In this document: piece by piece, positions 38,075-51,256 of the stretch
Layout of the letters: each line of letters starts with the position of its first letter
Numbering within the stretch: the stretch's first letter is position 1
Assembly: GCA_914767715.1 (NCBI GenBank)
Contig: OU612069.1
Location: 4,464,001-4,528,000 of the forward strand
Reading direction: 5' to 3'
Source: Membranipora membranacea
Taxonomy: Eukaryota; Bryozoa; Gymnolaemata; Cheilostomatida; Membraniporidae
Length of the DNA: 64,000 bases
Position numbers and translations under genes: made by a program
The notes under the pieces: model-generated
The model's input: only the letters and a program-made list of their open reading frames with translations
Told to the model about the DNA's origin: nothing
Database searches by the model: none

Positions 38075-40809
38075 CTGTTTAAGGAGAGCGAGGTGTGAAA
38101 CTGCATAAAAATGACATAAAGAGGAAGCAATCGTACTTGGAAAATAGCCAGTCTTGTCTTTTCTCTTTACATGAGAGCTCCAATTCAGAATCGATCAATC
38201 AAACTTAATGTAGATGATCAATTGAAATGTGTGCATGATAAATATTTGTAGAGTTTCCAAAAAATTATATATACGCAAAAGGAAGTTATTAAATATTAAA
38301 TCAAAATCAGAGTACAATTTTAGGTTTTTTTCAAAAGACAGTTAATCATATTTATCCCTGTTGTCTGGGTACACCACAGCCAGTGGGATTTAATAAAAAA
38401 TTGAAAAGCAAGAAATCTAATACAGCATAGGTGCTCAATTAGTCTGTGTCCCAATCTCTTACGACTCAGATATTTCTGTCCAGTGACCACCAATGCATTA
38501 TAACTAACACCAAACAATACTTAACAACTCTGTCAAGGTCTGAGGGCCTATTATGAGACAATACAATTCATTTAATATATGTGATATCCAGTAATTACGA
38601 AGTGCAGTTAAGTGAAAAAGTTATGTTTGTCATCTAACATGTCAGCTCTTTGTTGTTTGATCTCAACTAAAGTTTGTATGCAGTACATGCTTGGCACTGA
38701 GAACTCATAATATAAGAAAATATGGCTGTGTATACAGGAACTTACTGTATTAGCCGAATGATTACTGAAAATAAGCGAAGGCTCTCAAAAATTATTGATC
38801 CTACTAATCTGTGCCTTTCCCTTGTACAGAGACAGCTAGAGATTGATAGTTGTATCATCAAAGAATACAGCGGTGTTTCCGTTGGAGGGGAGGGGAGGGG
38901 AGGGGGGGGGCCTCACAGCGCCTCTGTCAAACCAAAAACGCTTTATCTCTTTAACCAAAGAGTTCATTTAGTGTTCCACTGCGCTGCACAGGATAGTCAA
39001 TGATGACAGGATCACATCTGAAAGCTAAAACTCCATCCTGATTAGGAAGCCCTAACCTGAGCAACCCTGATTATCACAATAAACAACATTTTAAATGAGT
39101 TAGATTTAGATATGTTTATAATCTTAGCAATCTTAGAAGCTGTGCCCATTTCATATTTTCTTAAGGATGTCAAATAACTCTATTTAAGTAAAAAATCTTT
39201 TCGTACTTGATAGTACATTTTAATAATTACTACGGGATAATACACCCTAGGCATCGTAATTTTGAACTTAATATAACCAATTGGTAATGGAAATCTCAGA
39301 TTATCTTAATTTTTACCAGAAAGTGATGACGTAACGGAGTCATTTGCCCAATAATCAAGTTATTGATGTTCCTAAACTGGTTTGGCAGATCAAGCAAAGT
39401 TTATCAAGCTGGTCTACATTGCCATACAGAGCAGCGCCAACCTTTCTTGCGCTACTTAACAACAGTCCAAGGCTGTGAATATCATCCTAAAACTCTGTTG
39501 ATTTGATGACTGCTGGCCTGATTCATACCTGGGGTGTATTGCTATGTAGGCGAATTGAGATTTTCAATCCAAGAATAATTCTTGCCAAAGTAATTGTTAT
39601 TATTATAATTACGAAATTATAGATTCACTTGGTTGTTTTATAGATACAGGATTTTCAAGTGAGAGATATGTAGTTAAAGTTATCACAAATATTTTCCTGA
39701 ATTAATATCACAAAACATATTATTGTGATAAAATTATGGTTACTAATGTACTGTACAACTCTCGGTTAGAAACTGTGTCGTTTGCTTATTTAAGCCTGCA
39801 TGACAAGAATAAGTACCACTTTTAACAGCATGATAAGGGCGTTTGAATTTGTAAGAACAGGACTCCTAATTTGGCAATATGTGGGCGTAGACTTGTGATA
39901 CAGATAGTAGTTTGAACTTGATCTGTGCTGCCCAAAATTGCTTATTATTATTATGATTTATTATGATATTGATTGTTTATTTGAGCCAATTGTTACATAT
40001 TAAATGAAATTATTTTCAGTTGCATAGACTATGAGCCAGCCTGCCAGCGTGTCAGACAATGAACAAAACTAATTAAGGAAGTATAGCCTCATATCTGACT
40101 GTGCATTGATACAATGGTAAATCGTTGATTTTTATTTTTAAACACCCACCCGAGGTGTGTGGCTGATGGGATTCGAAACGTTCCACATGTGTCCATGTGC
40201 CCCTTGACCATCTGTTGGACAAATTTAACGGGACAACCTGTACTAAAAAGGCATAAGCAGATGGAAAATTAGTGTTAATGGACATACAGTTTTACCTGAA
40301 TGGATAAACCAAATTGAATGGCGAATCTTTTTTAAGCTCAATCCAACAAGCCACCTGGGAAAGAGGTTTGTGTTGGGTATACCATGAATTGGCTACATTT
40401 TTTTATAGAAACAGAGGGGCAACAAAAAATTACATAGTATACAACATGTATTATTGAACCTCATCGGGACAGACCTTAATAGACCAAGATGAACATGCAT
40501 GCTATGGCTGGTTCATGCCACGAAGTTAAAATTAAAAAAACGCTCAATTCATCCTTATATTAACTGATATGGCGCCTGTATGCACTTCTTGTGACACGCC
40601 TATTAGGACAATAATAGGGGAATGAGTGGCAAAACAGCAGACTGATCAGTTTAATTGTTCCTCCATCTCGAGCCCACATTTTGTGAAACTCACTTCATTT
40701 TGCAATCATTGATTTAAGTTTCATATATTGCCAATGCAACGCCAATCGAACCAAGTCACAATTTATTGAAGCAGTCTTTAAGTAACCAGTCTTTGATTTG
40801 GTCAAACAC

Positions 40810-40866
40810 CTATTTTCTCTTGACATACTCATTCGGGAACAATCTTCTGCAGCCTGTCTAGCAATC
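40810..40866 (-). other. Candidate 57-bp mini-exon, fourth copy
   Basis: CTTAAACAG acceptor and AG|GTGTTTG donor. The frame IARQAAEDCSRMSMSREN is open. It differs from the other copies at a few residues only. Confidence 0.2.
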
Positions 40867-40996
40867 CTGTTTAAGGAGAGCAAGTTGTGATACTGTTGAG
40901 ATATTTGAATACTAGATGTATAAAAATGACAAAAAGAGAAGGTACACACTCAAAAATCATAACCTTGAAATAATCCTTTGAAAGTATCAAGTTAAA

Positions 40997-43960
40997 CTTC
41001 CTCGCATTCGATCCAATTAAAATATTGTTTTGAGCCAATGCACATTTTAATCATTTGGTTGAGGGACAAAAATCATGCTGCTAGATATTTTGTTATCACT
41101 CGCACATACATATCTTCTGCATATAAGAGTAGGTAGACTCTTAATCTTTACCAGTAGGGGATGATCTAATGAAGTCATTTGCCGAACAATCAAGTAGGCC
41201 TATTGAGAACTTCAATCTCGGAATATTTTTCTATAAAGTAATTGTTATTATTATAATTACCTAACTATGAATTGAATTACTTCTTTTTATAAGAATAATA
41301 TGGAATAGTCAAGTGGGAGATGTGGGATGGAAGTCAAGAAAAGTAGTTGGATATAGAATAACATTTTATTGTGATATGGTTATTAGAGTATTTTGAGCAA
41401 TAGTAGGGCTTTTGGTTAGAAGATGTGTCTTTGCCCATGTAAGCCTGCATTACAAGATTAAAATCCATTTTTTACAGCACAATTGGAGCAATTGAATTTG
41501 TAAGAAGATAATTCCTAATTTAGCGATGTGTTGGTGTAGACTTGTGAAACAGATAGTGGTGTGAACTTGATAAGTGCTGCCAAATAAATGTATTTACTAT
41601 GGTATTCATAAGCCAGTCTGCCAAAATGTCTGACAACAACAAAACCGATAAGGTGGTATCAACTGTGAAAATTATTACACAGGGTAAATTAGTCCAAAGA
41701 TTGAATATTCCGCTCCATTTCCTTATTGCTCCATTGAATATATTTAAAATAGTCCTAAGAGCGGATAACATCCTAAATCTCATTTGACTTAAAACTGTCA
41801 CAAGGCATATCAATTCTATCATCAAGCGGTACCGTTATTTATACCTTGAACAGTATTCAAATGTATGTACGTGATGATGTAATAATTGTTTGAAATAAGG
41901 TTGTATCCCTAACCATGCGGATTCATATTTCTTGGGTAGATCTTAGGCTGTTGTGATTACTGTAATGTTGTAAGTGTGCACACCTAATTCAATCTGTTGA
42001 AGTCGAGAATTTGGCTTTTATTCAAATTGTGTAGCTTGCTGTAGGGTCATAACCTTGGTTATGATGATTGTGTATACATTTTGGTGTCTTATTTGTATAT
42101 ATTTTTTTATTCACGTGTTCTGCAGCTAGCTGCCTACCAAATCTGTTTCTAAGTTTGTACTCAACTTGTTGAAGCCTAGGTGATGACTGTGAGATATAGA
42201 GTTGTTTCTTCTAAATTCTTTCATTCAAGTAAGATTTAGCAGAGAACAAGTGTCGTTTTAAATGACTTCTTAATTTTTGTGATGCTTTTATTACGTTCTC
42301 TCAAGCAAAGTTTCACTTGTTTTAATCCTTCACTTGAGCTTTTAAGCAGGCAATCTGAGAGTAGCCACATCTTTGCGTCTTGATCTTGAATATTTTTCAC
42401 AGCACAAGGTGTTCCTAATTCATAATAAATAAGCTATAAGCAATAAATTGGCCTGCGCCATAAACAGAAGTCAAATTTATCCCTGTTGTCAAGGAAACAC
42501 CACGGCCACTGGGATTTAATAAAAAATTGAAAAGCAATCAAGCTATTGCAGAATAGGTGCTCAATTAGTCTGTGTCCCAATCTCTTACAACTCAGATGTT
42601 TTTGTCCAGTGACCAGTAATCCATTATGAGTGACACCAAACAATACTTAATAACTCTGTCAAGGTATGTAGGCCTATTACGATACAATATAATTCATTCA
42701 ATATAATATGTGATGTACCCAGTCATTACGAAGTGCAGTGAAGTGAAAAAGTTATGTTTGTCATCTAACATGTCAGCTCTTTGTTATTTGACTCCAACCA
42801 AATTTTGTATGCAGTACATGCTTAGCACTGAGAATTTTACTCTGAATAATATAAGAAGATATCACTGTGTATACAGAAGCTTACTGTAATAGCCGAATGA
42901 TTACTGAAAAAAAGCGAAGTCTCTTAAAAATTATTGATCCTACTAATCTGTTACATTCCCTTGTACAGAGACAGCTAGAGCTTGATAGTTGTATCATCAC
43001 CAAAATGCAGCGGTGTTTCTTAGATCAATTTTTCATTGATATACAGGCAGCTGAATAGAGTGCTATATTGTGGAATTAAGGTTGACTGTATGATGGGATA
43101 GCTCTTGACGAAACACTTCCTGAGAACTTTATCCCCCTTGTTTTACAAAACTGTGCCCATTTTCTACCTCAACATGTATTTTCTTCAATCAATCCTTATT
43201 AATAAATGTTTTATTGGGCTTTGTGAAACATTAAGAGAATGAAAACAGAATTAACATGGAATCACTGGTTGCCAAGAAATTCACATGTGAAGTTTGTTCA
43301 TGCGAAAGTTTACAATATCACTTTGCAGTGCAAGTGAGCCAATGACTAACTGAGTACTAAATTGTGAGTTCATTACTTGCAACAGGGCCAACTGATACCA
43401 AGTGTCACTACAGCTGCTGTCCCTACAAATTCAATACAAATTTAACTCGACTTGATTTTATTAGGTATGACCTCATCTTGACCGATAACTGTAATGTAAA
43501 ATGAAACGTTATTCTTTTTTTTCAGTTATCGCTTTTGTTGTGATAGCTCATACCCGCCCAATTAATTGTTGATTGTTTTATTCGTTTGATAATTTTCTAA
43601 TCAAGTTTTACCTAAAACACGCCTCCAAGACCCAGTAAATTGATTAATTTGTGTTCCACTGTGCTGCACAGGATAGTAAATGATGATAGGATCACATCTG
43701 AAAGCTAAAAATCCCTCCTGATTAGATATCTTTATAATCATAGCAATCTTAGAGGTTGTGCCCATTTCATATTTTCTTAAAAATTAGTAATAGATAGATC
43801 ATTGAGCTGAAGAAATTCTAAATTGAGTTCCTTGTAGAAAGGGTTGTCAAATCTTTCTATTTGAGTAAAAAAGTTTTCTTATTCGATAGTTATTGGCTAC
43901 ATCGTAGTTATTGCTCAGGATTAATACACCCTTGGCATCATACTTTTTAAATTAATATAA
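40997..43960. repeat. Partial module B, relic fragment and module C, copy 3
   Basis: About 40 unique bases (40997-41037) follow the duplication edge. Then come the end of module B (to about 41640), the relic fragment (KIITQGKLVQRLNIPLHFLI) and module C. In this C copy most of the GC-rich hairpin is deleted near 43655. No gene seen. Confidence 0.6.
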
Positions 43961-44271
43961 CTATATCTATCAACACACTGACTTACTGACTCAATGTACA
44001 AACTATTGTGATGCTAAATTGGCTGACCATGGGCACTGATTTAATTATTTATTACACATGGTGATGCGGACTAATTTAGTTGCTAAACTTAGTCTCATCA
44101 TACTGCATTTTGTTCCGGACGATTTTTTGCTAATTGCTAAAATTTGATTAATTAATTATTTGAATTAATATTTTGCCTTATTGATAACTTCCCTCATACA
44201 AGGAAAGGTTGCTCAAAACAGTGCAACAAAATGTAATATAATAATAATAACAATAATAAAATGGAAAATTA
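43961..44271. repeat. AT-rich tail before a retrotransposon
   Basis: Matches 15900-16110 and 46260-46490 up to an ATAATAATAATAAC microsatellite, where the next element starts. Nothing coding. Confidence 0.55.
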
Positions 44272-45803
44272 GATTAGCCGGTGGCTGGATTGACTACCAG
44301 AGGGCGTACGATTTAGTACCACACTCATGGATCATTCAGACACTGAGAATGGTAGGGATGAATGAGAAAGCTTGGAGATTCCTTGAGACGAGCATGAGGA
44401 AGTGGAATACCAACTTGGAGTGCGGAGGCCGCACTCTGGCATATGTGAACAACAAGAGGGGATCTTCCAAGGCGACTCATTATTGCCCCTGCTTTTCATC
44501 ATGGCCTCATACTTCTGAGTGTGATACTACGAGAAGCGAAGCAAGGGTTCACACTTTCCAGACCTCCGTCAGGTAAGATAAACCACTTGCTCTACATGGA
44601 TGACCTGAAACGGCTAAAACAAGAAAGAACTGGAGTCATTGGTACAAACAGTCGGAATTTACACCCAGGATATAAGGATGAAATTCGGAATACAGAAGTG
44701 TGCTACATTAGTGATGAAGAGAGGGAAACGTGAACAGTATGAGGTGATATTGTTACCAGATGGAGAGCTGATGAAAGATTTAGGAGAACAGGACCACAAG
44801 TACTTAGGGGTGCTGGAAGCTGACGACATAAACATGAAAGTGATGAAGGAGAAAGTAAGGAAACAGTATTACAGAATATTGGAGACTGCTACTGGAATCA
44901 AAGCTTAATGGAGGAAACGTCATCAAAGCAGCAAACATATGGGCAGTTGCTGTCCTCAGATGCTCTGGAGGAATATTTGACTTGACAAAGGAGGAGCTTG
45001 AGGTGATGGACAGAAAACAGAAAAACTGATGACTATAAACAGAGTGCTACACCCGAGGGCAAATGTGGCAAGGCTATATTTGGCAAGAAATGAAGGAGGA
45101 AGAGGATTGAGAGCAGTGGAAGAAACCATCAGGATAGAAGAGCACGGACTATCGGATTATGTAAAACATGACAACAAAGGACTCAACATATACCCCACGA
45201 GTTTTGAGAGGAAAGAAACCAAACAAGAGTATAAAGACCGCAAGATGGAGGAGAAACAACAGGAATGGAAGAACAAAGCATTACATGGACAGTACACAAA
45301 GATAGCAGATCGAATAGACACCAAGAAAACGTACAAGTGGATAAAGAATGGCTACATGAAGAAAGAAACAGAAGGACTACTTATGGCTTTACCAACACGA
45401 TGGAAGAAAGTACATTTCGAGAAACAAGGAGGTACAGCACTGTATAGAACATGTAATGAGAGAGAAGAGGCCGTGTTTCATATACCCAGTGAAAGTTCAA
45501 AAAGAGCGCAGACAGAGTTTAAGAAACGGCAAAACAAGGTGTACAACTGATTCATTGGAATTTGTACAAAAGATACCAACTAGAACACAGGAGAAACTGG
45601 TACGAACAACAGGCAGAGAGCGTGACAGAAAATGAGAAAGCCAAGATCCTGTGGGACTTTACAATTCAAACAGACCACATCATACAAGCCCGCAGGCCAG
45701 ACATCGTCGTGCAAGACAAAGACATCAACCACACTTGGATCATTGATATAGCCGTCCCAGGAGATGCAAGAGTCACAGACAAGGAGAGGGAGAAGGTGGA
45801 AAA
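44272..45803 (+). mobile_element. Truncated R2/NeSL-type non-LTR retrotransposon with restriction-like endonuclease, inactivated
   Basis: It starts inside the reverse transcriptase: motif A WIDYQRAYDLVPHSW (about 44288), a frameshift near the GD(S)LLPLLF region, YMDD at about 44597, a second frameshift, then QKCATLVMKRGKRE and the thumb to about 44905. A frame at 45029-45550 carries LHPRANVARLYLARNEGGRG. The last frame (45562 onward) has the endonuclease signature RRPDIVVQDKD followed by IIDIAVPGDARV. The zinc knuckle between them has lost cysteines (Y..C......H...S), and stops separate the frames. It lies where two copies of the module C tail meet (43961 side and 45804 side), so insertion and local duplication are linked. 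Confidence 0.85.
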
Positions 45804-46544
45804 TTTGATCAAAGTAGTAGCGTTGATTGTCTTTCATTCTTTTGCTAATCTGCTAATCAATTTTTACCTAAGACCACTTCCAATATGCAGTAAATTTATT
45901 AATTTGTTTTCTAGGCTTTGGGAGTCAGGGTTCCACCCTGAATCCCGTATCGGGGGGGGGGGGGATGTGGACGGGGGGGATTAATTGATATGACACTGAG
46001 CGGCACAGGATAGTCAATGATGGCAGGTTCACATTCAAAAGCTAGAAACCCCCTGTTTAGGGAGCCCTAATCTGAGCAACCCTGATTGTCACAAAGAACA
46101 ACATGGAAAATAAATTATGGTGATCTACTAATAATATTAGTAAAATTAGTAATTGAAAGATCATTGAACTGAGGAAATTTTAAGTTTGCTAGGCCACATA
46201 ATCATGAAAACAGCATCATTTCGCTCTATTTTTCAGTAACAAAGTTTTCTTACTGTACAAATGGTTTTTATCTTTAATTGGTACAGAGTTGATTTATATT
46301 TACATGAGGTGATGAGGACTAATAAATTTGCTAAATATAGTCTCATCATACTGCATTTTTGTTCCAGTCGATTTTCTTGCTAATTGCGAAAAATAGATAT
46401 ATTTAATGAAACTAATATTATGCCTTATTGATAACTTCCCTCATACTATGAAAGGTTGCTCCAACATAAAAAATGATAATAATAATAATGAAAATTTAAA
46501 TAATAATAATAATGATATATGCTAGTATTATGCACACGTACTAT
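45804..46544. repeat. Second copy of the module C tail
   Basis: Resumes at TTGATCAAAGTAG (compare 15399). It includes a GC-rich segment with a GGGT-TCC-ACCC stem (about 45925) and a poly-G run, then an AT-rich tract with AATAATAATAATG directly before module A. No gene seen. Confidence 0.6.
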
Positions 46545-49500
46545 TGGATTAATGAGTATTGCCCCTCATGTGAATGGAAGAAGACAACTCCATAGAGCGA
46601 TCAAGATGTAAGGTCATTGATATAATATCTGATAGTTATTTTGTACCAAGTTTGCCCTGTATACTTAACAAAGTTTGAAAAGGTTACAGTCCCGTAGATC
46701 TAGAATAGGTCAGATGTATTCCATCATAGAAAGCTAAGTAAAGTAGATATTTCATGTCAGCTTGGAAAAGCTCCATTGGGCTATGTACTGAAATGCCGAT
46801 AAACTGCAAACCCAACATTAGGAGCATAGAGCACCATTGAAAAGTGCTGCTTTGCACCCTCAGGGATTATTACTTTCCCTATATTTTTTATAGATCAGTT
46901 TTTGAGAATTGGCACCGGTATTGTGATATTTCAGATAGTTTAAGTGTCACACAATATTATATCAAACGTAATTTTAATTCGGTAAATTGCAATTCAAATC
47001 TGTATGCAGCATTACTTTGAAGAGTATTAAGAAATCACATCATTTGCTGGTGTCTTGCTGAACATTGATCCAGTTATGCATCTTCCAAAACACTATTTCC
47101 AAGGTGGTATAGAAACATTGCGGCAGCAGAAATCATATCCCATTACACTCATGCTATTTTTTGACAGGACAATCCAATGCTCTAATAGCATTGGAATGAA
47201 AAGTACCACCATTATGGTGAGAGGAAGCACCGAACGTTGTGACAGTTTTATGAAAAAACATTACCACAATGCATCTCATTTTGAACATTATCAGTGGCTA
47301 TGAGGTGGTTGTCACATTATTATAAAACAAACTTCATGAGATGGTCATAAAAAAATGCTGTAGTGATGGAAGAACTGCTATAACATTGTTAATTTTTGAT
47401 AGCATGATCATAACATCATTAAAGTGCTAATAATTTATAAGCTGTTTTCTCACATTTAACAGTGATGTATCATCATGTCAAAAATAATGTTTGACTAATA
47501 CTTAGAACCAAAGAATCTGCTATAACTGAATCTGAACATTGTGATTACCATTCTGTATCCAATTAGACAATAACCCAATCCTATCATTTTCACAGCATGT
47601 ATTAATTAATAAATTTGTATGCAAAACATTGTTACAATGTTCACCGTTTGCTGGGTTTCTGACCTTCATTTGTAACAAGCAGTCAAACAGTTTTTAGGTT
47701 ATGGAATATAGGGATCACAAAAATTCCCAGGGATCAATATATTACTAGCATTTATAAACTTGGATTGTCCGCTTTTTGATAGGTAAACCATAAAGAATTA
47801 TTCATATATTTGATTATAAACCTATACATGACATTCTATGGATATTGAGGCACTGAGGGACTTCATTGTGGGCAACAAACATCATTGGAAGGTGTAGAAG
47901 CAATGATGCTATCATTGATTTTCTGTCCACAATCCACATTTTTTGATCATAACTCGATCAATTTTGATCGGATTTTGAGTTTGAAAATTTCAATAGGTTT
48001 AGCAGCTTATCTCATTTACGGCAAAACAGATTTGGAAGTCAGTGACTTGTTACCCCACAAACTTGATATACATATAGAAAGTCTTTCGTTCTGCTAAACA
48101 AAATCCACAAGAAATTCAGAAGAATAGAAACAAAAGACAGTGGATATTCTAGTTTGTATCAACTGATGTGTCTTTTGATTGAAAGCCCAGCAGTTTTGAA
48201 TTCGACACCCTATACTAAAATTAAATGTAAATGCTAATTTCATGTATCAAATTTGGCCCTCAAATCGATTCCACACCGAGATATGGAAAGGTAGTGACTT
48301 TGAAATAGAATTTCAATGTGCAAAAAATTTTGCTAAACTGAACTAATACTAAGCAAAAGTAATGGATAAAAATTCATGCAGCAGCAGTGAATTTTTGTCA
48401 ATTCTAACTTCAATAACATCCGAAAATTAATAAGTTTTATTATTAATACACACAATTAAATTTTATTTTGATTCTGTAAGGTTTTGGTAGCTTTGGTCTT
48501 AGCCTTGTATAATATGTATAAAGTTTCCTCTTTTTTCTCTATGATACTTTTGAATTTCTTGCCACAAGCTGGTATTGTTGGTATGTCGGGTAGATTCAGT
48601 AGGCTAGTGAATTCGCCATAAGGGCTAGGGGACTTGACCCTACCAATTTTCAGCGTGTCAATTTTGAAAAACCTCTTGTTTTTAATTACCGGGTGCCCAG
48701 AGGGCCTCATTGTGAGATTATTTGGAATTATGAATGAATTACGCTAGTTTACTTGGTGCAATAGCCAATTACCATGATTTTCCCCATTGACTGCCCTTAA
48801 AAGACGATATCATCATGATATTCTTGTGACGTAGAAAAGATGTCTTTTATATGTTCGTGCCTACAATCTGAGCGAATAACTATAGCCAACGTCGCTAGGC
48901 ACTGATTTTCTTCATCCTTGATTTGGGTACACCAATCTACACATATTTACAATTAAGACCAATAAAACGATGGTCTTTTATAAAAGACTCAGGAAATCAA
49001 ATTTGAGTCCACAGTTGCAAACAATTTGATATGGTCTTCTACTATATAGCTAATCTGCAGGAGTGAACTCTCACTGCAGGAGCCATTGAATATTCTCAGA
49101 GTTGACAATAACAGGATAATCTCATTTATTTAACCCACCATACACAGACCATTTATAAGAAATTTTTATAAAGGAACATTACACGGGACACTTTTTTGAG
49201 TAAATACCTAGATATAATAATCAGCCATCACTCTATTGTTTCTTGGGGGATTAGACATCACATCCATTGTAAATCTAATGTAATTGAAATTATTCTAAGG
49301 AGACAGGAGACACCTATACTATTGTTTAGGTGAACAAGCTGAGAGTTGTTCTCACAAGATGATGTCTCAATAACAATAACAAACCCAGGTGAAATCACCT
49401 AGCAGGGTTTATGGTTATGGTTAATTTATCACATTGGGCCTATTTTAATAATGGCAATACACAGTATACGAAACATGTATACAGTTTGTATTTAAATGTT

Positions 49501-49884
49501 AACAGCTGAGAAGAAATGTGTTTCCCTGATCTGACAAATACTAGAGTCTAGAAGTTTTGAAATTTTCCAACATAACGCAGTGGAATTGCTGTGTGTGCCC
49601 CTGCGCGATGTGAGATGGTTGAGATACGATGTGCTTATAGTGTTGCCTGATGTGTAAATTTGCTGTAAGGTTATCATCTGGGCAAGATACTGAAACTTGG
49701 TGGCCTGAAGCTAGAAGGGGCAAGCTCATAAGACTTGACAAGTTATCTTACAGGTATTAACGTAATCAAGAGTGTACTGTGATCACATTAACCCCCTTCA
49801 TGTGTACTGACATGCCTTAGCTAAAAAAATGAATAAATCTGCCGGTCCCTGTTTTAGAATCCCAATAATTCTCTGTCATGTGGA
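46545..49884. repeat. Module A, copy 3
   Basis: Closely follows copy 1. It lacks the stretch equivalent to about 1260-1690 and the one equivalent to 2425-2530. It keeps the glutamine-rich frame (47055-47303) and the inverted-paralogue segment (47815-48060). Ends by joining module B at a deletion near 49885. Confidence 0.75.
48456..48710 (-). CDS. Short conserved open frame of unknown function in module A, copy 3
   Basis: This is an 84-residue version of the frame at 2528-2713, with one substitution in the shared part (HLV to HPV). It is extended because the bases that supply a stop in copy 1 are deleted. The added tail is lysine/threonine rich and probably not original. Function unknown. Confidence 0.25.
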   Translation of the reverse strand: MRPSGHPVIKNKRFFKIDTLKIGRVKSPSPYGEFTSLLNLPDIPTIPACGKKFKSIIEKKEETLYILYKAKTKATKTLQNQNKI

Positions 49885-51256
49885 GGTAATTGTATCATTG
49901 TATTATGCTGAGTGTGAGGCCTCTGTACAAGTCAATTCTTTTCATTGTTTCAACTTTTGGTAAACAAAAGAATCCTTTAAACGCTGTGCCTGATTCTTTT
50001 CAATAGAGAATAAATGTAGCATGTCAGCTTGCATCCAAAGTTTATATGAGTAAACTGAGAATAAATGTTAAGAAATGCTGCATTAAATGAAGGGAAAAAA
50101 CGATAGAGTGACCCTAAAATATTTATCTATTCGCAACGTCACAACGAGGTCAGACAAAAAATTTGACGCTTCTAGCATTTTTAGAAGTGCAATTTAATTG
50201 AGTCATCTGGTTAATAAAAGATAATGTTTTGCCAACATTTCATCATGTTTTATGAAATTCATGATTTTTTGCATTCATTTCGTGGATTAAATAGTAATTA
50301 AACCACCAAGCCTGGACAATAACTTTCAATCATTTTGTGATGGTTTCTGCATCAAATTTAAAAATAATGTAGGGGGAGATAAAAAGGAAACCATATAAGT
50401 CACTGAGAAGCAGATATAACATCAAGTTGATAACAAGATGCTGCTGTTTGTTAAGTAATTTCGAAACTCAAAATCCGATTAAAATTGATTGGGTTATGAA
50501 CACAAAACCTGAATTGTTAACAGTAAACCAATGATAATATCATTGCTTACTACACCTTCCAATGACGTTGAGTCGCCCACAATTGAGTGCCTTACTCTAG
50601 CTATATGTAGTGTCCTGTCTAGGTTTATAATTAAGACTATCGGTGCAATTGATTATGTTACAAAAATTAATAGAAATTAGTTATCATATTTAAATTAAGG
50701 CGCAATAGTCTAGTATTTACCCTGAAATATACAGCCTATATCTTGCTCATAAAATTGGTCACAGCTCTAGAGTGTCACAATACATAAATTAGCAATATTT
50801 ACATCTAAACCTATCTAATTTATAATCATGTAGTTGAGGGACAAAAAATAATTCTGCTAGATATTTTGTTATCACTCGCACATACAAATCTCCTGCAAAT
50901 AAGTGTAGGTATACTTTTAATCTTTACCAGTAAGGGGATGACCTAATGAAGTCATTTGCCGAACAATCAAGTAGGCCTATTGAGATTTTCATTCTCGGAA
51001 TATTTTTCCATAAAGTAATTGTTATTATGATAATTACCCAACTATGGATTTAATTGTTTCTTTTTATAAGAATAATACGGAATCTTCAAGTGAGAGATGT
51101 GGGATGGAAGTCAAAAAAAGTATTTTTATATAGAAAAACATGTTATTGTGATATGGTTATTAGAGTATTTTGAGCAATAGTAGGGCTTTCGGTTAGAAGA
51201 TGTGTGTTTGCCCATTTAAGCCTGCATTACAAAACTAAAATCCATTTTTTACAGCA
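49885..51256. repeat. Module B, copy 5
   Basis: Contains the inverted-paralogue segment (about 50410-50680) and the GTAATTGTTATTATGATAAT stretch. It stops at TTTTTACAGCACAG, where an insert begins. No gene seen. Confidence 0.7.

Larger units (their letters stand above)
37096..40996. repeat. Segmental duplication, copy 2 (partner 11158-14985)
   Basis: Order and sequence match copy 1, including one GC-rich segment (about 38880) and two CTCTTGACATAC segments. The right edge is at the same base as in copy 1, after which unrelated sequence follows. No complete gene. Confidence 0.8.
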
